Shown here piece after piece: positions 41,961-52,710 of a DNA stretch of 64,000 nt (its first letter is position 1; every line of letters starts with the position of its first letter). The notes under the pieces were generated by a model. It saw only the letters and a list, made by a program, of their open reading frames with translations, did not search any database and was not told the DNA's origin. This DNA comes from Megascapheus bottae (Eukaryota > Chordata > Mammalia > Rodentia > Geomyidae): positions 2,563,501 through 2,627,500 of the forward strand of contig JANJXV010000043.1 of the NCBI GenBank assembly GCA_024803745.1. Direction: 5' to 3'. A program made the translations under genes and the position numbers.

Positions 41961-42613
41961 CACTATCATGAAAGTACCCATCTGAATTATGATTTTGCGA
42001 AAGTAAGAAAATTTACCACGTAGTGCTATCAATTCTACACATCTGCCCACACAATTTGTCTGCATTCACTAGCACAATTCTTGAAACAGCAGCCAGGAAA
42101 AAGTTATTGGCCAATTCAGGGAGGAGTCATGAAGGTAGAGGAATTTTTTTGTTTTGTTTTCTTTCTACTGTATAAAATTTTAGTTTGTAATATTGGTGAA
42201 AATCTGGAGTCAAGCTGAATTGTATATCGGTTTAAATATGAAGTCTGTGAAAAATTTAATCTCAATACAATGGACAGAAATGGATCTTGTTGGACTTTGG
42301 TAGCACTGGTGTTTAAAATCAAGGCTTGCTAGTTTGCTGTGCAGATATACTGCCACATGCTCAGGTGTGTTCAGCTGTTTTATAGCTCTCATGACCTTTA
42401 TCTAAAGATTTGGCCAGATCCTCAAACGGCATGCACCTGAGAGGCTAGGATTAAAAGTGTGAGCCTCTGTCTCCTGGATAATATAAGTATGGTCATATAT
42501 TGGGGGATGAAGTGTTAGTTATTTGTTTGTGCCAGTCCTCAGGCCTTGCTGCTATCCATGAATTTGTTTCTTCAAGACTACTGCTCTATCAATAAAACTA
42601 CACCCCACTTCTG

Positions 42614-42616
<3 letters not shown>

Positions 42617-42671
<55 letters not shown>
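42617..42671. repeat. (GT)n microsatellite
   Basis: About 27 nearly perfect GT units inside a SINE shared with blocks A and B. In those copies the run is short and interrupted. Confidence 0.95.
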
Positions 42672-42672
<1 letters not shown>

Positions 42673-43109
42673 ATGTTTAGTTGGAAATAAGAGTGTTATG
42701 GGATTTGCTGCTAGGGATGATGTCAACACTCAAATCCTCAGATTTCTTCCTTGTCAGCAGCTAGGATTGTATCCATGAACCAACAGTACTGGTTGTATGT
42801 AAGGAAAAAAATAATAAATGACCTCTCCTTGCTATTTTTCCTAAGAAAATGGTACATAAATTCTCATATAACAGATGGTAAACTGGCATGTAGAATATGG
42901 TTGAAACTAATGAAACGGCCTGATATAAATCATGTGAAAACTGAGTCTCATCGGTTATTGTTTTAATTATTGGGAGGCTCTGTGTATCCTGATGTCACTT
43001 CTGGGACATAGCACCACGTGCATTTAAATGACATTTTTAAATAAAATTTTGCAATTCACAGGGGTCATTGATGAGAGTTAAATATAAGTTACATTCTGTT
43101 TTTAACATT

Positions 43110-43335
43110 TTTGTGCCAGTCGTTGTGGTTGAACTCAGGGATTAGACATTTCCCATGAGCTTTTTCCTAAAGTCCAGTGCTCTACACCTTGAGCCACAGT
43201 GCCACTTCCAGCCTTGTTGAGTAGTCTATTGGAGATCAGAGTCTCACAGACTTTCCTACCCATGCTGGCTAGAAACCTGATCTTTCACTCACAGCATCGT
43301 GAGTAGCTAGGATCACAGATGTACAGCCTCAATTT
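43110..43335 (-). repeat. Composite SINE private to block C
   Basis: Minus-strand 7SL-like/ID-like SINE ('gctggaagtggcactgtggc', 'tgatcctagctactcacgat'). It interrupts the flank aligned with block A near 14060, so it post-dates the split of A and C. Confidence 0.7.
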
Positions 43336-43640
43336 AGAGTTATTTGTTCTTAATTTGTTTGTAGACAGAACTTTCCATTTACGGCATTTATCTACATATA
43401 CAATGTATCTTCACCCCTTTCCTTATTCTGCCCTTCCCTTCCCCCAACTACCACATTAATATTGAGTATGGTGACAAAATTCTCCCACTGTCCATTCACT
43501 GATTCCATGTGATCCATTCCTTCCTGTTAGTCAAGACACAGATATTCTAGGTATTTCCTTTATGAATTGTCTGGGAAGTGTCCAAAGCATTTGCAACACA
43601 GAATTGCGTTCCTGTATAGTCTATAATTAGTCATATTTTT

Positions 43641-44809
43641 CCTCTTGTCATCTATGCATAAACTAGACCAGCTTTGTTTACCAAAGGACATGCTTCAAAG
43701 CTATTTTTAGGCACTTTTTTCCTCTACTCCCCCATCCAAATTAGTGGGTCCTTAGAGATGATTTGTCTGGCATCACTTTGGCAAACTGTGATCTCTGTGA
43801 ATTGTGCATCCACAATTATAGAAAAGCCTATTTCCAGCCAGTCCCCTAACATCTCCCTGAATATCTCCAATGCAATATTAGCCCCAGTTGGAAATTCTCC
43901 CATGTTGTCCTATTCATGGTCCACTGTGAGGATTGAGCCTGAGGTTTTCATACACTTCAGGCATGGGACAATCCTTTTATCTGAACTTCATGGACATGAC
44001 ATAACAGAGAAGCAACACAGCCAAATGTGTAAAGTGTGCCACACTATTCATACAAGCGTGCTTTCTGCAAGCTTCCTGGTGATTTAGAATTTTCCTTCTT
44101 GTATAGAATACAGTCAAATATCTTGTGTCCTAACTAAAGAGCAAAACAACTGCAAAGATTGCTTCTATATAATGAAGACAATCCAGTACTTTAGTATCCT
44201 GTTAGGGGAGTCCAAGGAATAGCAGTATTGAAGAATGTAAAAGTTATTACTTTGTTCTGCTGAAAGTTACAGGAATCTTACATAAGATCTCTTATAGTTT
44301 TCCTGTAGTCTACCTTGTTATCTAATACAATATGACTGAATGCACAATTGTCATGGAAGTGGTGATGGATGGTTAGATTAAAAACAGTGTGAATTTTACT
44401 TTCTATTTTTCTGTTGTCACAGAATATTAAGTACTGGAATGTGGTTTGTGAAAGGCCTTGTTAGGCCGCCAATGAGAATCTGGGCATCTGTCTCATTTCT
44501 CTCTGACTTCCAGAAAGAGGACCCTAAGTTCTTTTTTAGGGGAGTATTGACTGATCACGAACAGAGATGAAGGGGTCACAGCTAAAAATCAGTATAGGAA
44601 GTAAAATAGGTCACATAGACATTTGAAAAGGAAGAAACCTATTAACTAAATATCAACCAACTTTGTCTACAGCTCACAAATCACTTGCTGCTTTCAGCAA
44701 ATTCCTCAATTCCTGAAATTATTTAGAAATAAGCAGATATCATATCAGTTCTTGATTAATTTATATGTAGGAGATAGTAGAGTTTGTTTTGTTAACTACA
44801 ATTCAGTCC
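43641..44809. other. Distal block C flank; no gene
   Basis: 43600-43720 aligns weakly with block A around 14400-14440 and 14609-14670, without the SINE found there. Beyond about 44100 nothing is recognised. A 137-codon open frame at 43674-44087 shows no motif and is not supported. Confidence 0.45.
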
Positions 44810-45013
44810 CAGTCCTGGTGTGTCATCCTTGGCATCCTAGCTACTTAAGAGGCTGAGTTCTGTGGATAGAGGTTCAAAGCCAGCGTGGGCAGCAAAACCT
44901 GCGAGCTTTCATGACCAATTAGTTACCTGGAAGCCAAAAGTGGAGTTTGTTACTCAAGTGGTTGAGCTCTCCTTTGTATAGGAAAGCCTCAAGGCAAGTT
45001 CCAAGGCCCAAAG

Positions 45014-45052
<39 letters not shown>

Positions 45053-45175
45053 AACACACACACACAGGCACACACAGACGCACACACATACAAAGAGTGA
45101 GGGGCTGAAGAGATAGAGAGGGAGACAGAGACAGACACAGACACACAGAGAGACACAGAGAGAAAGACAGAGAGA
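44810..45175 (+). repeat. Composite SINE plus (CA)n/(GA)n, block D
   Basis: The SINE (44810-45010) and the following CA and GA repeats (45015-45175) correspond in order and orientation to 16141-16510 in block B. Confidence 0.85.
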
Positions 45176-45199
45176 AATGGGGAGGGAAGAAAAGAAAAA

Positions 45200-45744
45200 T
45201 GGAAATTAGAAAAAAAGCAAGGATGAAGAAATCTCCTGTGTGATTGCAGGCACAGTAGAGGTTTTTCTAGTCCTGGGCTTTCTATATGAAATTGTTTTAG
45301 ATCATGAAGTTCTGTATATTTTACAGAGTGTTTATAGGTAGGGCAACTTGAATTTTTTTACCATGGCACTATTCACTATTTTCGTATGATAAAATGAAGC
45401 ATATAGGAATGCTTCTTTACAGATTGGATGAAAATGAATTTCACAGATTAAAATATCACTGCTGTGAACTAGCCTGTAATAAAGAATAAGCTGTATTTCC
45501 TGTGATCAGAAAACGCAGCCTATAATGTCCTAATACAGTTGAGTATTTAAAATGAATACATAAAAGAAATCAATGGGAAAGAAAAAAATCTAGGATGATT
45601 GGGTTTGCGATAACTGAAGTGTCAGACAGAATGTCATTATGAACTGTGCATATTTGAGTTCAGAATGATTGTTGAATTCTGACTTCTTCATTAAGAATTT
45701 CTCTCTCTTCATATCAAAGGTTTCTAATTAATACAGAGCTGTTT
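45200..45744 (+). repeat. OR block D: 5' flank
   Basis: Aligns with 16525-16736 (block B) and, in part, 9040-9330 (block A). Positions 45240-45420 are present in A and D but missing from B. Confidence 0.65.
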
Positions 45745-46656
45745 AACCTAATATACATCTCAGAGTTTTATTTCATGGAACTCTCAGATGACCCTGACCT
45801 ACAACCCATGGTCTTCGGACTCTTTTTGTCCATGTACCTGACTACTGTGCTAAGAAATCTGCTCATCATCATGGCTGTCACCTCTGACACCCACCTGCAC
45901 ACCCCTATGTATTTCTTCCTCTCCAACCTGTCCTTAGCTGACATTGGCTTCACCTCCATCACAGACCCCAAGATGCTGGAGGACATCCCGAATCACAGCA
46001 GAGCCATCTCCTATGCGGGCTGTATGACCCCCTTTTTGGTTGTAGGGATGTTTTGCTTCTTACCGTTATGGCCTATGACCACTTTGTGGTGATCTGTCAC
46101 CCCTGCATTACCCACTCATTAGGAACCCTCGTCTCTGTGTCTTCTTGGTTTTGTTGTCATTTGTCACTAGCTTCTTGGAAGGACAGCTGCATGTGTGGAT
46201 GGCTTTACAGATGACCAATTTCAATGAAGTGGAAATCCCAAGTTTCTTCTGTGACCCTTCTCAAGTTTTGAATCTTTCCTGAAAACATACATTCACAAAA
46301 AATTATTTAAATACATTATTGGTACCATATATAGTTTCCTTCCTATCTTAGGGATCTTTTTCTCTTACTACAAGATTATTTCTTCAGTGCTAAGAATGTT
46401 GTCTTCAAGCAGGAAGTACAAAGCCTTCTCCACCTGTGGTTCTCACCTCTCAGTAGTCTGCTTATTCCTTAGGATAGCATTTGATGTCTACTTTGAGTCA
46501 CCTGTGTCACATTCTCCCAGGTGCAGCGCTGTGTCCACAGCAATGTACACAGTGGTCACTCCTCTCCTGAACCCCTTCATCTACAGCCTCAGACACAGGG
46601 ACCTCAAAAGTGCCCTGAGCATGTTGTTCAATCCAGGAGCTGACACCAGGAAGTAG
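45745..46656 (+). pseudogene. Olfactory receptor pseudogene, block D (family 7-like)
   Basis: Class II OR landmarks: '[15 protein letters not shown]' (TM1), '[20 protein letters not shown]' (TM2), a '[12 protein letters not shown]' segment near 46068 (DRY-type motif changed to DHF), 'KAFSTCGSHLSVVCLF' (TM6) and '[16 protein letters not shown]' (TM7). Lesions: the N-terminus before the 'ELSDDP' segment is not recognisable, a deletion and frameshift in TM3 near 46030-46060, a TGA at about 46279, and a frameshift near 46300. The last frame runs 46387-46656. The gene is dead but still has receptor-like sequence from TM1 to the stop. Confidence 0.9.
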
Positions 46657-46839
46657 GAAGTTCATTTGTTATGTGATTCTGACAGAAGAAAGAAACTTCA
46701 GCTTAGAATCCTATAAATTCTACCTGTCTGAATACCTTATGAGTCTACTTCCATTAGTACAATCCATTAGCAGTAGAAAAATTTTCTGGCTATGTCAGGA
46801 TGTATTTCTAAAAAAGTCATATATCTTTTTAAATTTTAA

Positions 46840-47499
46840 ATTGTTGTAAAGAATGATGAATGTCTACAGATGGTAGGCCCAACAATGAATGTTGCAAGGA
46901 TTGAGTGGCGAATTTTGTAATATGTACATCTCACCTCAATACTATTGGACAGACTTTAAAGTCAGAAAGTTCTAACTGGTAGCCAGCTATCCTGTCCTGC
47001 CCTTTTAGTTTGAGTTAATTTTAAAATTATAACCTAGAGATTTAATTTTTTCCTCTGATGACTTTTGTTACTTAAAGGTGTTATGTAAATGGCTACCATT
47101 TCATAAGTCAGGGGAAGAGTGCCTTTCATTCTGGATAATGTAATTACTTCCTTCCCTCTCTTCCAGTTTTTCCCTCCCATCATCACCTATGAGTTTTTTT
47201 AATTCAATTACAACATAGTATCTAGTGAATTTCATCGCTGCATTTGTTCACTCTCTTCTCTTCATTTCTGTGGCACCTCACATTCCTCAATGTAGATAAA
47301 CAAGTAAACAATGCAAAAGGAAAAGAAAGTATAAAGAACAACAAAGAAAATGAATCTCTTGTTTCCACTTTCTGAAGTTCATTTTGATAAATATTGTTTT
47401 ATGTGAGCAGATGCTCATAGGTATTGAGCCTTTGTGATTCTTTCCTGAGTGTTGCTGACTTTGCTTCAACTATGTGTGAATGCCTAGAATATTGTATAA
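46840..47499 (+). repeat. OR block D: 3' flank
   Basis: 46850-46990 aligns with the start of the shared 3' flank of blocks A-C ('tctacagatggtaggcccaa' against 'tctggagatggccacccta'). After about 47050 the match weakens. Confidence 0.5.
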
Positions 47500-47878
47500 A
47501 TTATCATGACGTGTATTACCAATAGTACGTCAGACAAATTCTTAATACCCAGTATCTACAGGGAACTCAAGAATATAATGCCCCACAAAACCCAAAAAAA
47601 ACATCAATACATGGGCAAGGGAAATGAATAGAGACTTATACAAATGTAACTACATAGACTTAAATATCTATGATGGGATATAGTCTCTATAGCCATAATA
47701 TTTTATTACATATATTAATAGATATCTATGACATACAAAGATGCAGCTTAATTTTAATTATGTTCTATGTATATGGTACTGATTTTATATAGAGATTTCC
47801 TTCTTGAATACTTTGTGTTAAACATGACATTTGAAATACGATGTAAAAATCAATGTCAATAAAATCTTTAAAAAGAAT
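47500..47878 (+). mobile_element. L1 3' end, internally deleted
   Basis: 47560-47650 resembles L1 ORF2 ('gggcaagggaaatgaatag'). 47690-47878 matches the L1 3'UTR and tail at 57900-58105 ('gacatttgaaatacgatg', 'caatgtcaataaaat'). Confidence 0.75.
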
Positions 47879-47879
47879 C

Positions 47880-48560
47880 TCACAGAATAGATTCTGTACA
47901 GGTGGACATCGAGGATTTCCAGCTGCAGTGTCATATGGTGTTAGAGATTTGATGAGATGCCAGAGGACAGGCTTATGATGGGCTCTCCTACCATCATAGA
48001 CCATGATTTGCAGAACTCACAATTACAAAAATTGATGCAAAGCTTGAAAATTTCAATGAAGTCACTATCATGGATGAAGAGGGTGGAAAAATGAAAAAAG
48101 ATGTCCAAAATAATAGATTTTAACCTTGTCCTCTGGTAAACAAAGCTTCCAAATTTTATGTCAAAGGACAGCATCTGAAATATGGCTAATTGGGTCCACG
48201 AGTTTTGGTGGTAGAGTGTTTGCCTAGCAAACGCAAAGACCCGGGTTTCATTCCTCGGCACAGCATGCACCAAAAAACTGGAAGTGGTGCTGTGGCTCAA
48301 GTGGCCTTGAGCTCTATCCTTGAGGAAGTCCAAGGACAGTGTCCACACCCTGTATTCAATCCCTAGGTGTGGCAAAAAATATGGTTGATTATAGGATATA
48401 CAGGAGTGCAATTCCAAGTTGTAAGCCTTTTGAGTAGTTCCCAGAAAATTTAACAACAGAAATATCCTATCAGTATCCTGAGTGGCATTCCATTAGGAGG
48501 TACTGGCATAAATGGAAACAAATGACTGTGGGAAAATGCAGTCATAATATTCAATGTTCA
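47880..48560 (-). repeat. Inverted copy of the distal 3' flank (block D)
   Basis: The reverse complement aligns with block A 14260-14900, including the SINE at the same internal place (48190-48378 here, 14438-14608 in A). Blocks A and B carry this flank in forward orientation, so the inversion is specific to block D. Confidence 0.75.
48190..48378 (+). mobile_element. ID-like SINE shared with block A
   Basis: tRNA-derived SINE with imperfect flanking repeats 'aaatatggctaatt' and 'aaatatggttgatt'. The site matches the block A SINE once the inversion is allowed for. Confidence 0.8.
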
Positions 48561-48594
48561 TTTGTGTAAAGAAGGAAATTTGGATTTTTTAGGG

Positions 48595-48850
48595 GGTGTG
48601 TTGATCATGGAGCTTGAATGGCCTGGGCCTTGTCCCTGAGCACTTCAGCTCAATGGTATTGCCCTACAGCAGGACCTAGGTGCTGTCCCTGATTACTTCA
48701 GCTCAAGAATACTGCTCTACCCTTGAGCCACAGTCCTTTCTATGGATTAACTGGAGATAAGAATCTCTGGGCTTTGTTTTGGCTGCATTTGAACAAGAAC
48801 CTAAAACCTCTGCCCGCTGAGTCAGTAAGATTACAGGTGTGAATATTCAT
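48595..48850 (-). repeat. Composite SINE with internal duplication
   Basis: Minus-strand SINE whose ID-like part occurs twice ('ctgagcacttcagctcaa' and 'ctgattacttcagctcaa', the second near 48692), followed by the 7SL-like part. Confidence 0.65.
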
Positions 48851-49404
48851 TTTACAAGGTTGTGGACGTATTAATTTGAAATCTTTCTGTACCAAGAAGT
48901 CAAAATAAAAAGTTTTGAAGAGAGAAGTTAGCTTAGTCCTATTATTGAATTATATATATATATATATATATTTACTATCATCAATGATTTCTATGAGATG
49001 CAAACTTTTATAAATTTGTACCAGTTAATGATATGGGAAGAGCCAATCACACAAGTGACATAAAGTGACATCAGCAGAGGACGGCAGTCCTTTCATTGAG
49101 ACATAACTCCACTCTGAACTCTTTTCGTGTTTAATTGAAGGTCAGAGTCTTGTTGTCTTTCTTCAACACATAAGGATGTCCATTTCTAGAGCCCTATGTA
49201 GATTTGTTGTGTATTGGAAAACAACTTCTATCCTTCCTCATGTGAGAAGCATAAAGCTTTAGCCTCTACCTCATTTCCCTGCCATCTGCTTAGGATTTGC
49301 CACAATATCTTCTCTTACATCCAAGGGAATTCCTGCACTAGGCGCCACAGTAGAGGTATGGCAACGGTGAATATGCTATTCAATGGACAAATTTTAATCT
49401 GATG
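48851..49404. other. No gene; short (TA)n
   Basis: A (TA)n run at 48951-48970. 49090-49200 may contain a very degenerate SINE. No coding region is supported. Confidence 0.4.
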
Positions 49405-49640
49405 TTAGAGTGCTTAGCTAGCATGCACAGAGCCATAGGTTCAACTGCTCAGTGCCACATACACAGAAAAAGTAGGAAGTAGGGCTGGAAGCATAGCCTA
49501 ATGGTAGAGTGCTCACCTCCCATACACACAGAAAAAGCTGGAAGTGGCACTGTGGCTTAAATGGCAGAGTACTAACCTTGAGTAAAATGTGTCTAAGGCA
49601 GTGCCCAGGCTGCGAGTTCAAGCCCCAGGACTGACAAAAA
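49405..49640 (+). repeat. SINE fragment followed by a SINE
   Basis: A partial ID-like SINE (49405-49475) is followed by a fuller copy (49480-49640) ending 'caggactgacaaaaaa'. Both are on the plus strand. Confidence 0.75.
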
Positions 49641-50235
49641 ATGCAAATCAAAGAACTTTGAGATTCAACCAAACCTCAGTTAGATGACCTTTATGAAGAA
49701 AACTAACAATCACAGATGTTGGTGGGAATGTGGACAAAAGGGACATTCCTATGTTGTTGGTAAAATTTCTAGAAAGCTATGGAGATTCCTCTGGACATTT
49801 CATAAAAGCCACTACAAACATGGCCCCTCTGTAACTGCCAGTATCACCATTTTCATTGAAGCATTGTTTACTTATCCTAGATGTGCAATAAACCGAGGTA
49901 CCCCTCAGTGGTTGAAGGAATCAAGAAAATATGGTCTATGGGGCCGGGAGTTTGGCCTAGTGGTTAAAGTGCTTGCCTAGCATGCATGAAGACCCGGGTT
50001 TGATTCCTCGGTACCACATACATAGAAAAAAGCCGGAAGTGGTGCTGAGGCTCAAGTGGTAGAGCTCTAGCCTTGAGAAAGTCCAAGGACAGTGCTCAGG
50101 CCCTGAGCTCAAGCCCAAGACTGGCAAAAAAATATGGTCTATATACACAATGAAATTCTATATTCCCATTAGAAAAACTAATATTGTACAGTTTGTAAGG
50201 GAATAGACAAACCTAGAAAATTAATACCCAACATC
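49641..50235 (+). mobile_element. Old L1 ORF2 C-terminal fragment, split by a SINE
   Basis: Matches L1 ORF2 from 'gcaaatcaa' through a WWECGQKGH-like stretch to 'caatgaaattctatattccc', with heavy decay. A SINE at 49940-50128 interrupts it at 'atatggtctat'. Confidence 0.7.
49940..50128 (+). mobile_element. Near-consensus ID-like SINE with 14-bp TSD
   Basis: A full tRNA-derived SINE: a promoter-like start with 'tggcctagtggttaaagtgc' and 'gggtttgattcctcgg' (A- and B-box-like), then 'gctcaagtggtagagctct' and an A-run. The TSD aaaatatggtctat is at 49926-49939 and 50129-50142. It lies inside an older L1, so it is younger. Confidence 0.92.
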
Positions 50236-50309
50236 TCAACTCTTCGCATGTATTGTATTTGTAATATCAGGGTTTATACTGTTTCAGGGTTTATATATCC
50301 TTAAATCAT

Positions 50310-50639
50310 GGAATGTTCTCTGTAGTTATTTGGTGGTGGGAACAAAAGGAAATGGTTGAATAAATGTTAATATGAATATTAAAACAAGTAAAATTAGAAA
50401 AATGTAAACTTTGAAGTTGGAATCATGATGTTTCTGAAGATATATGGATAGAGAACAATGAACATTTATTAAAAGTCACCCCAGTTTGTAGATCAATTAT
50501 AAAGATTGTGAAAAGTCCATGCCATCTGTCCATCCGATAAGCATAGGTGATAGAAGTTTGAATGTATTGATCATCTGGATAGACAGAGAGTATTGAACCA
50601 AGCATGGATTTTCTTTAGGTCTGCTCAGCTCTCTGTTTG
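50310..50639 (+). repeat. OR block E: 5' flank
   Basis: Aligns with block C 28760-29089 and block A 9380-9594. No gene. Confidence 0.6.
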
Positions 50640-50936
50640 AAATGTCCACAGAGACTTGGCCAATGATGTGCTCAATTTGGCTAATTGGGAGCTGTGGGCC
50701 CCAATCCTCTAAGGAAATCTAGAAGTAGAGGGGGAGACTGTGCTCCCTGCACTTCACTCTCCTGCCTGCAGGACCCTGCACCTACATCTACCTCCTCCTT
50801 TTTCAGCATCCACCAGCACTGCATCCATGGTGTCTTCACATCCACCCTGAGGACAGAGGCTGAGCTGGTTCTGCACCCCAATTCTGGGGTCCTCAGATTT
50901 GTCCACCTGGATCATGGCTGAAGAGATGCATCTTAA
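50640..50936 (+). promoter_or_regulatory. OR block E: putative non-coding first exon
   Basis: Homologous to the exon candidates in A and C. It ends 'gatgcatcttaa' followed by gtgagtaagt at 50937, the best splice donor of the three. The coding exon begins near 52711, after a possible acceptor in 'tttcttcctttag' (52682-52694). This supports an ancestral two-exon OR structure. Confidence 0.55.
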
Positions 50937-50984
50937 GTGAGTAAGTGCTGAGGGTGGATGGAGAAAGGCTTTGGAGATATGTCA

Positions 50985-51180
50985 GGTCTTGAATTCAGGC
51001 CCTGAACCTATCCCTGAGATGTTTAGCTCAAGGTTGGTACTTTACCACTCGAGCCACAGCTGTACTTCCTGCTCTTTTGGTGGTTCCCTGGAGTTAAGAG
51101 TTTCAAGGACATTCTTGCTCAGGCTGACTGAGAACTGCTATCCTCAGACCTCAGGATTACAGGCATGAATCACTGGAAAC
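50985..51180 (-). repeat. Composite SINE in block E intron
   Basis: Minus-strand SINE in the same place as the SINE split by L1 in block A (10430-10998) and the degenerate one in block C (30050-30245). It predates the block duplications. Confidence 0.65.
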
Positions 51181-51224
51181 TAGAATGTTGTATGTTTTTT
51201 TTAAACAGGAGCTGCATGAAGTGC

Positions 51225-51425
51225 CTCATGCCAATAATACTATCTAATAAAGGGGCTGAAGTCTGGGAATCCTGGGCATAAAATGACCTGAGACTCTTAT
51301 CTCCAATTAACCTCAATAAAATGTGAAGTGGGACTTTGCTCAAGGGTAGGGTGGTAGCCTTGAGCTGAAGTGCTCAGGGACAGAGCCCAGGATGAGTTCA
51401 AGCCCGAAAACACCACAAAATTAAA
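51225..51425 (+). repeat. Composite SINE
   Basis: 'ctcttatctccaattaacct' linker and 'gccttgagctgaagtgctca' tail, then 'gttcaagcccgaaaacacc'. It is degenerate at its head. Confidence 0.65.
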
Positions 51426-51574
51426 TAAATAAATATAAACAAATTAAAGTAGGTTGAGCTTTCTGATATTCATTTCATTTTTTTAACTCATAATAAACAA
51501 GCATATTACAAAAGTGGAAGATTGAACTTACTATTTCCTCCAGACTAGTTGGAATAAATAGCAGAGTTAAATAA

Positions 51575-51740
51575 TATTTTTTTCAAGTCCAGAGCTTGAT
51601 CACAGGGCCTGAGCACTGTCCTTGGGCTTTCTCAAGGATACAACTCTACCACTCGAGCCACAGCCCCACCAAAAATCAGACCCCAGTCTTCATGAATACT
51701 AGGCAAGCATTTTGCCACTAGGCCAAACTGCTGGCCCAGA
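51575..51740 (-). repeat. ID-like SINE
   Basis: A minus-strand tRNA-derived SINE resembling 28531-28733 but more diverged. Confidence 0.75.
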
Positions 51741-51869
51741 AGATAGCAAGAGCTTTAAGAAGAGTTAAAAGAATAAAGAGGAAAAATGACATGTACATCA
51801 CTTGTATGAACTTTTACAGACCTGTTAGCCACATCAGAGACCACATAAAATGCAAGAGGGAACTACCCC

Positions 51870-51985
51870 CGCGTTTTAAAAAAGATTTTATTAGCATTGA
51901 TTTTAAAATAATATTTGAAATGTCATGGGTAACAAACAAGTATTCCAGAAGGGGTATTCATTTTACTAAACTGCAGCTTAGGCGA
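51870..51985 (-). mobile_element. Short L1 3' end
   Basis: The reverse complement matches the L1 tail at 58020-58105 ('gaaggggtattc', 'acatttcaaatat'). Confidence 0.55.
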
Positions 51986-52710
51986 TCAAGGAGTTAACAC
52001 CCTCAGAATCCTCTTCTACTCAACACACTTTGTGTATAGATGCACATGAACCTGTATATGGATTTTTATATGGATATAAATGACATCTAACAGCCATGTC
52101 TGACAGAACACAAGTGATTTTGTCTCTGATCCTGACTTACTTCCTTCATTAGCACATTTCTAGATCTACCCATTTCCCTGCAAATGCCACAGTACAAGAA
52201 CAGGGAAGTCAATGGGACCAGAAACAGATTCATTTGCCTGGGTTGTAGTGGGACAGTAAGCGATGTTGATGGGTCTCATTGGTTCTCAGTATGGCCAAAT
52301 TCAACTAGGCTAATAGCTGCCTTACTGTGAATGTATTACAAATGTTGGAGCTATATCCTGTCAATGATTCTTATTCAAATTAAGTCCCAAAAATGCTGTT
52401 CTAAAAAGAATATAAGTGTGGGCTGTATTGTTATACTGACATGATCTAGCTACACTTATGATCTTGGATTTCTAATATGTTGTTCACTCAGTGGGTCAGA
52501 TGTGTAGGCACAAGGCCTACCTGAGTGAGAAGAGGCTACAAGTGTGGGATTGCCACAGCAGAGAAATATTTCTAAGTATACTTCACCTCAAGTATGTTAC
52601 ACATTTAAACTAATAAATACTTGAATATCTGGTATATACAGTTGAACATTCCTAGACAAACATTATGCTTTTCTAATGAGATTTCTTCCTTTAGCAGTTT
52701 TCCAAATGAT

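Larger units (their letters stand above)
42160..43640 (+). repeat. OR block C: shared 3' flank
   Basis: Aligns with block A (12850-14430) and block B (26436-27590): 'tctggagtcaagctgaattg', 'ggtagcactggtgttt', 'ataaatcatgtgaaa'. It includes a shared SINE with expanded (GT)n at 42525-42790 and a SINE private to this block at 43110-43335. Confidence 0.68.

Noticed and set aside
43674..44087. 137-codon open frame
   Set aside because: No motif, partly overlaps a degenerate cluster flank and is not conserved as an open frame in block A.
49940..50128. Possible tRNA gene (A- and B-box-like strings)
   Set aside because: The promoter-like boxes belong to a tRNA-derived SINE with an A-tail and TSD. 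No cloverleaf anticodon arm is supported.
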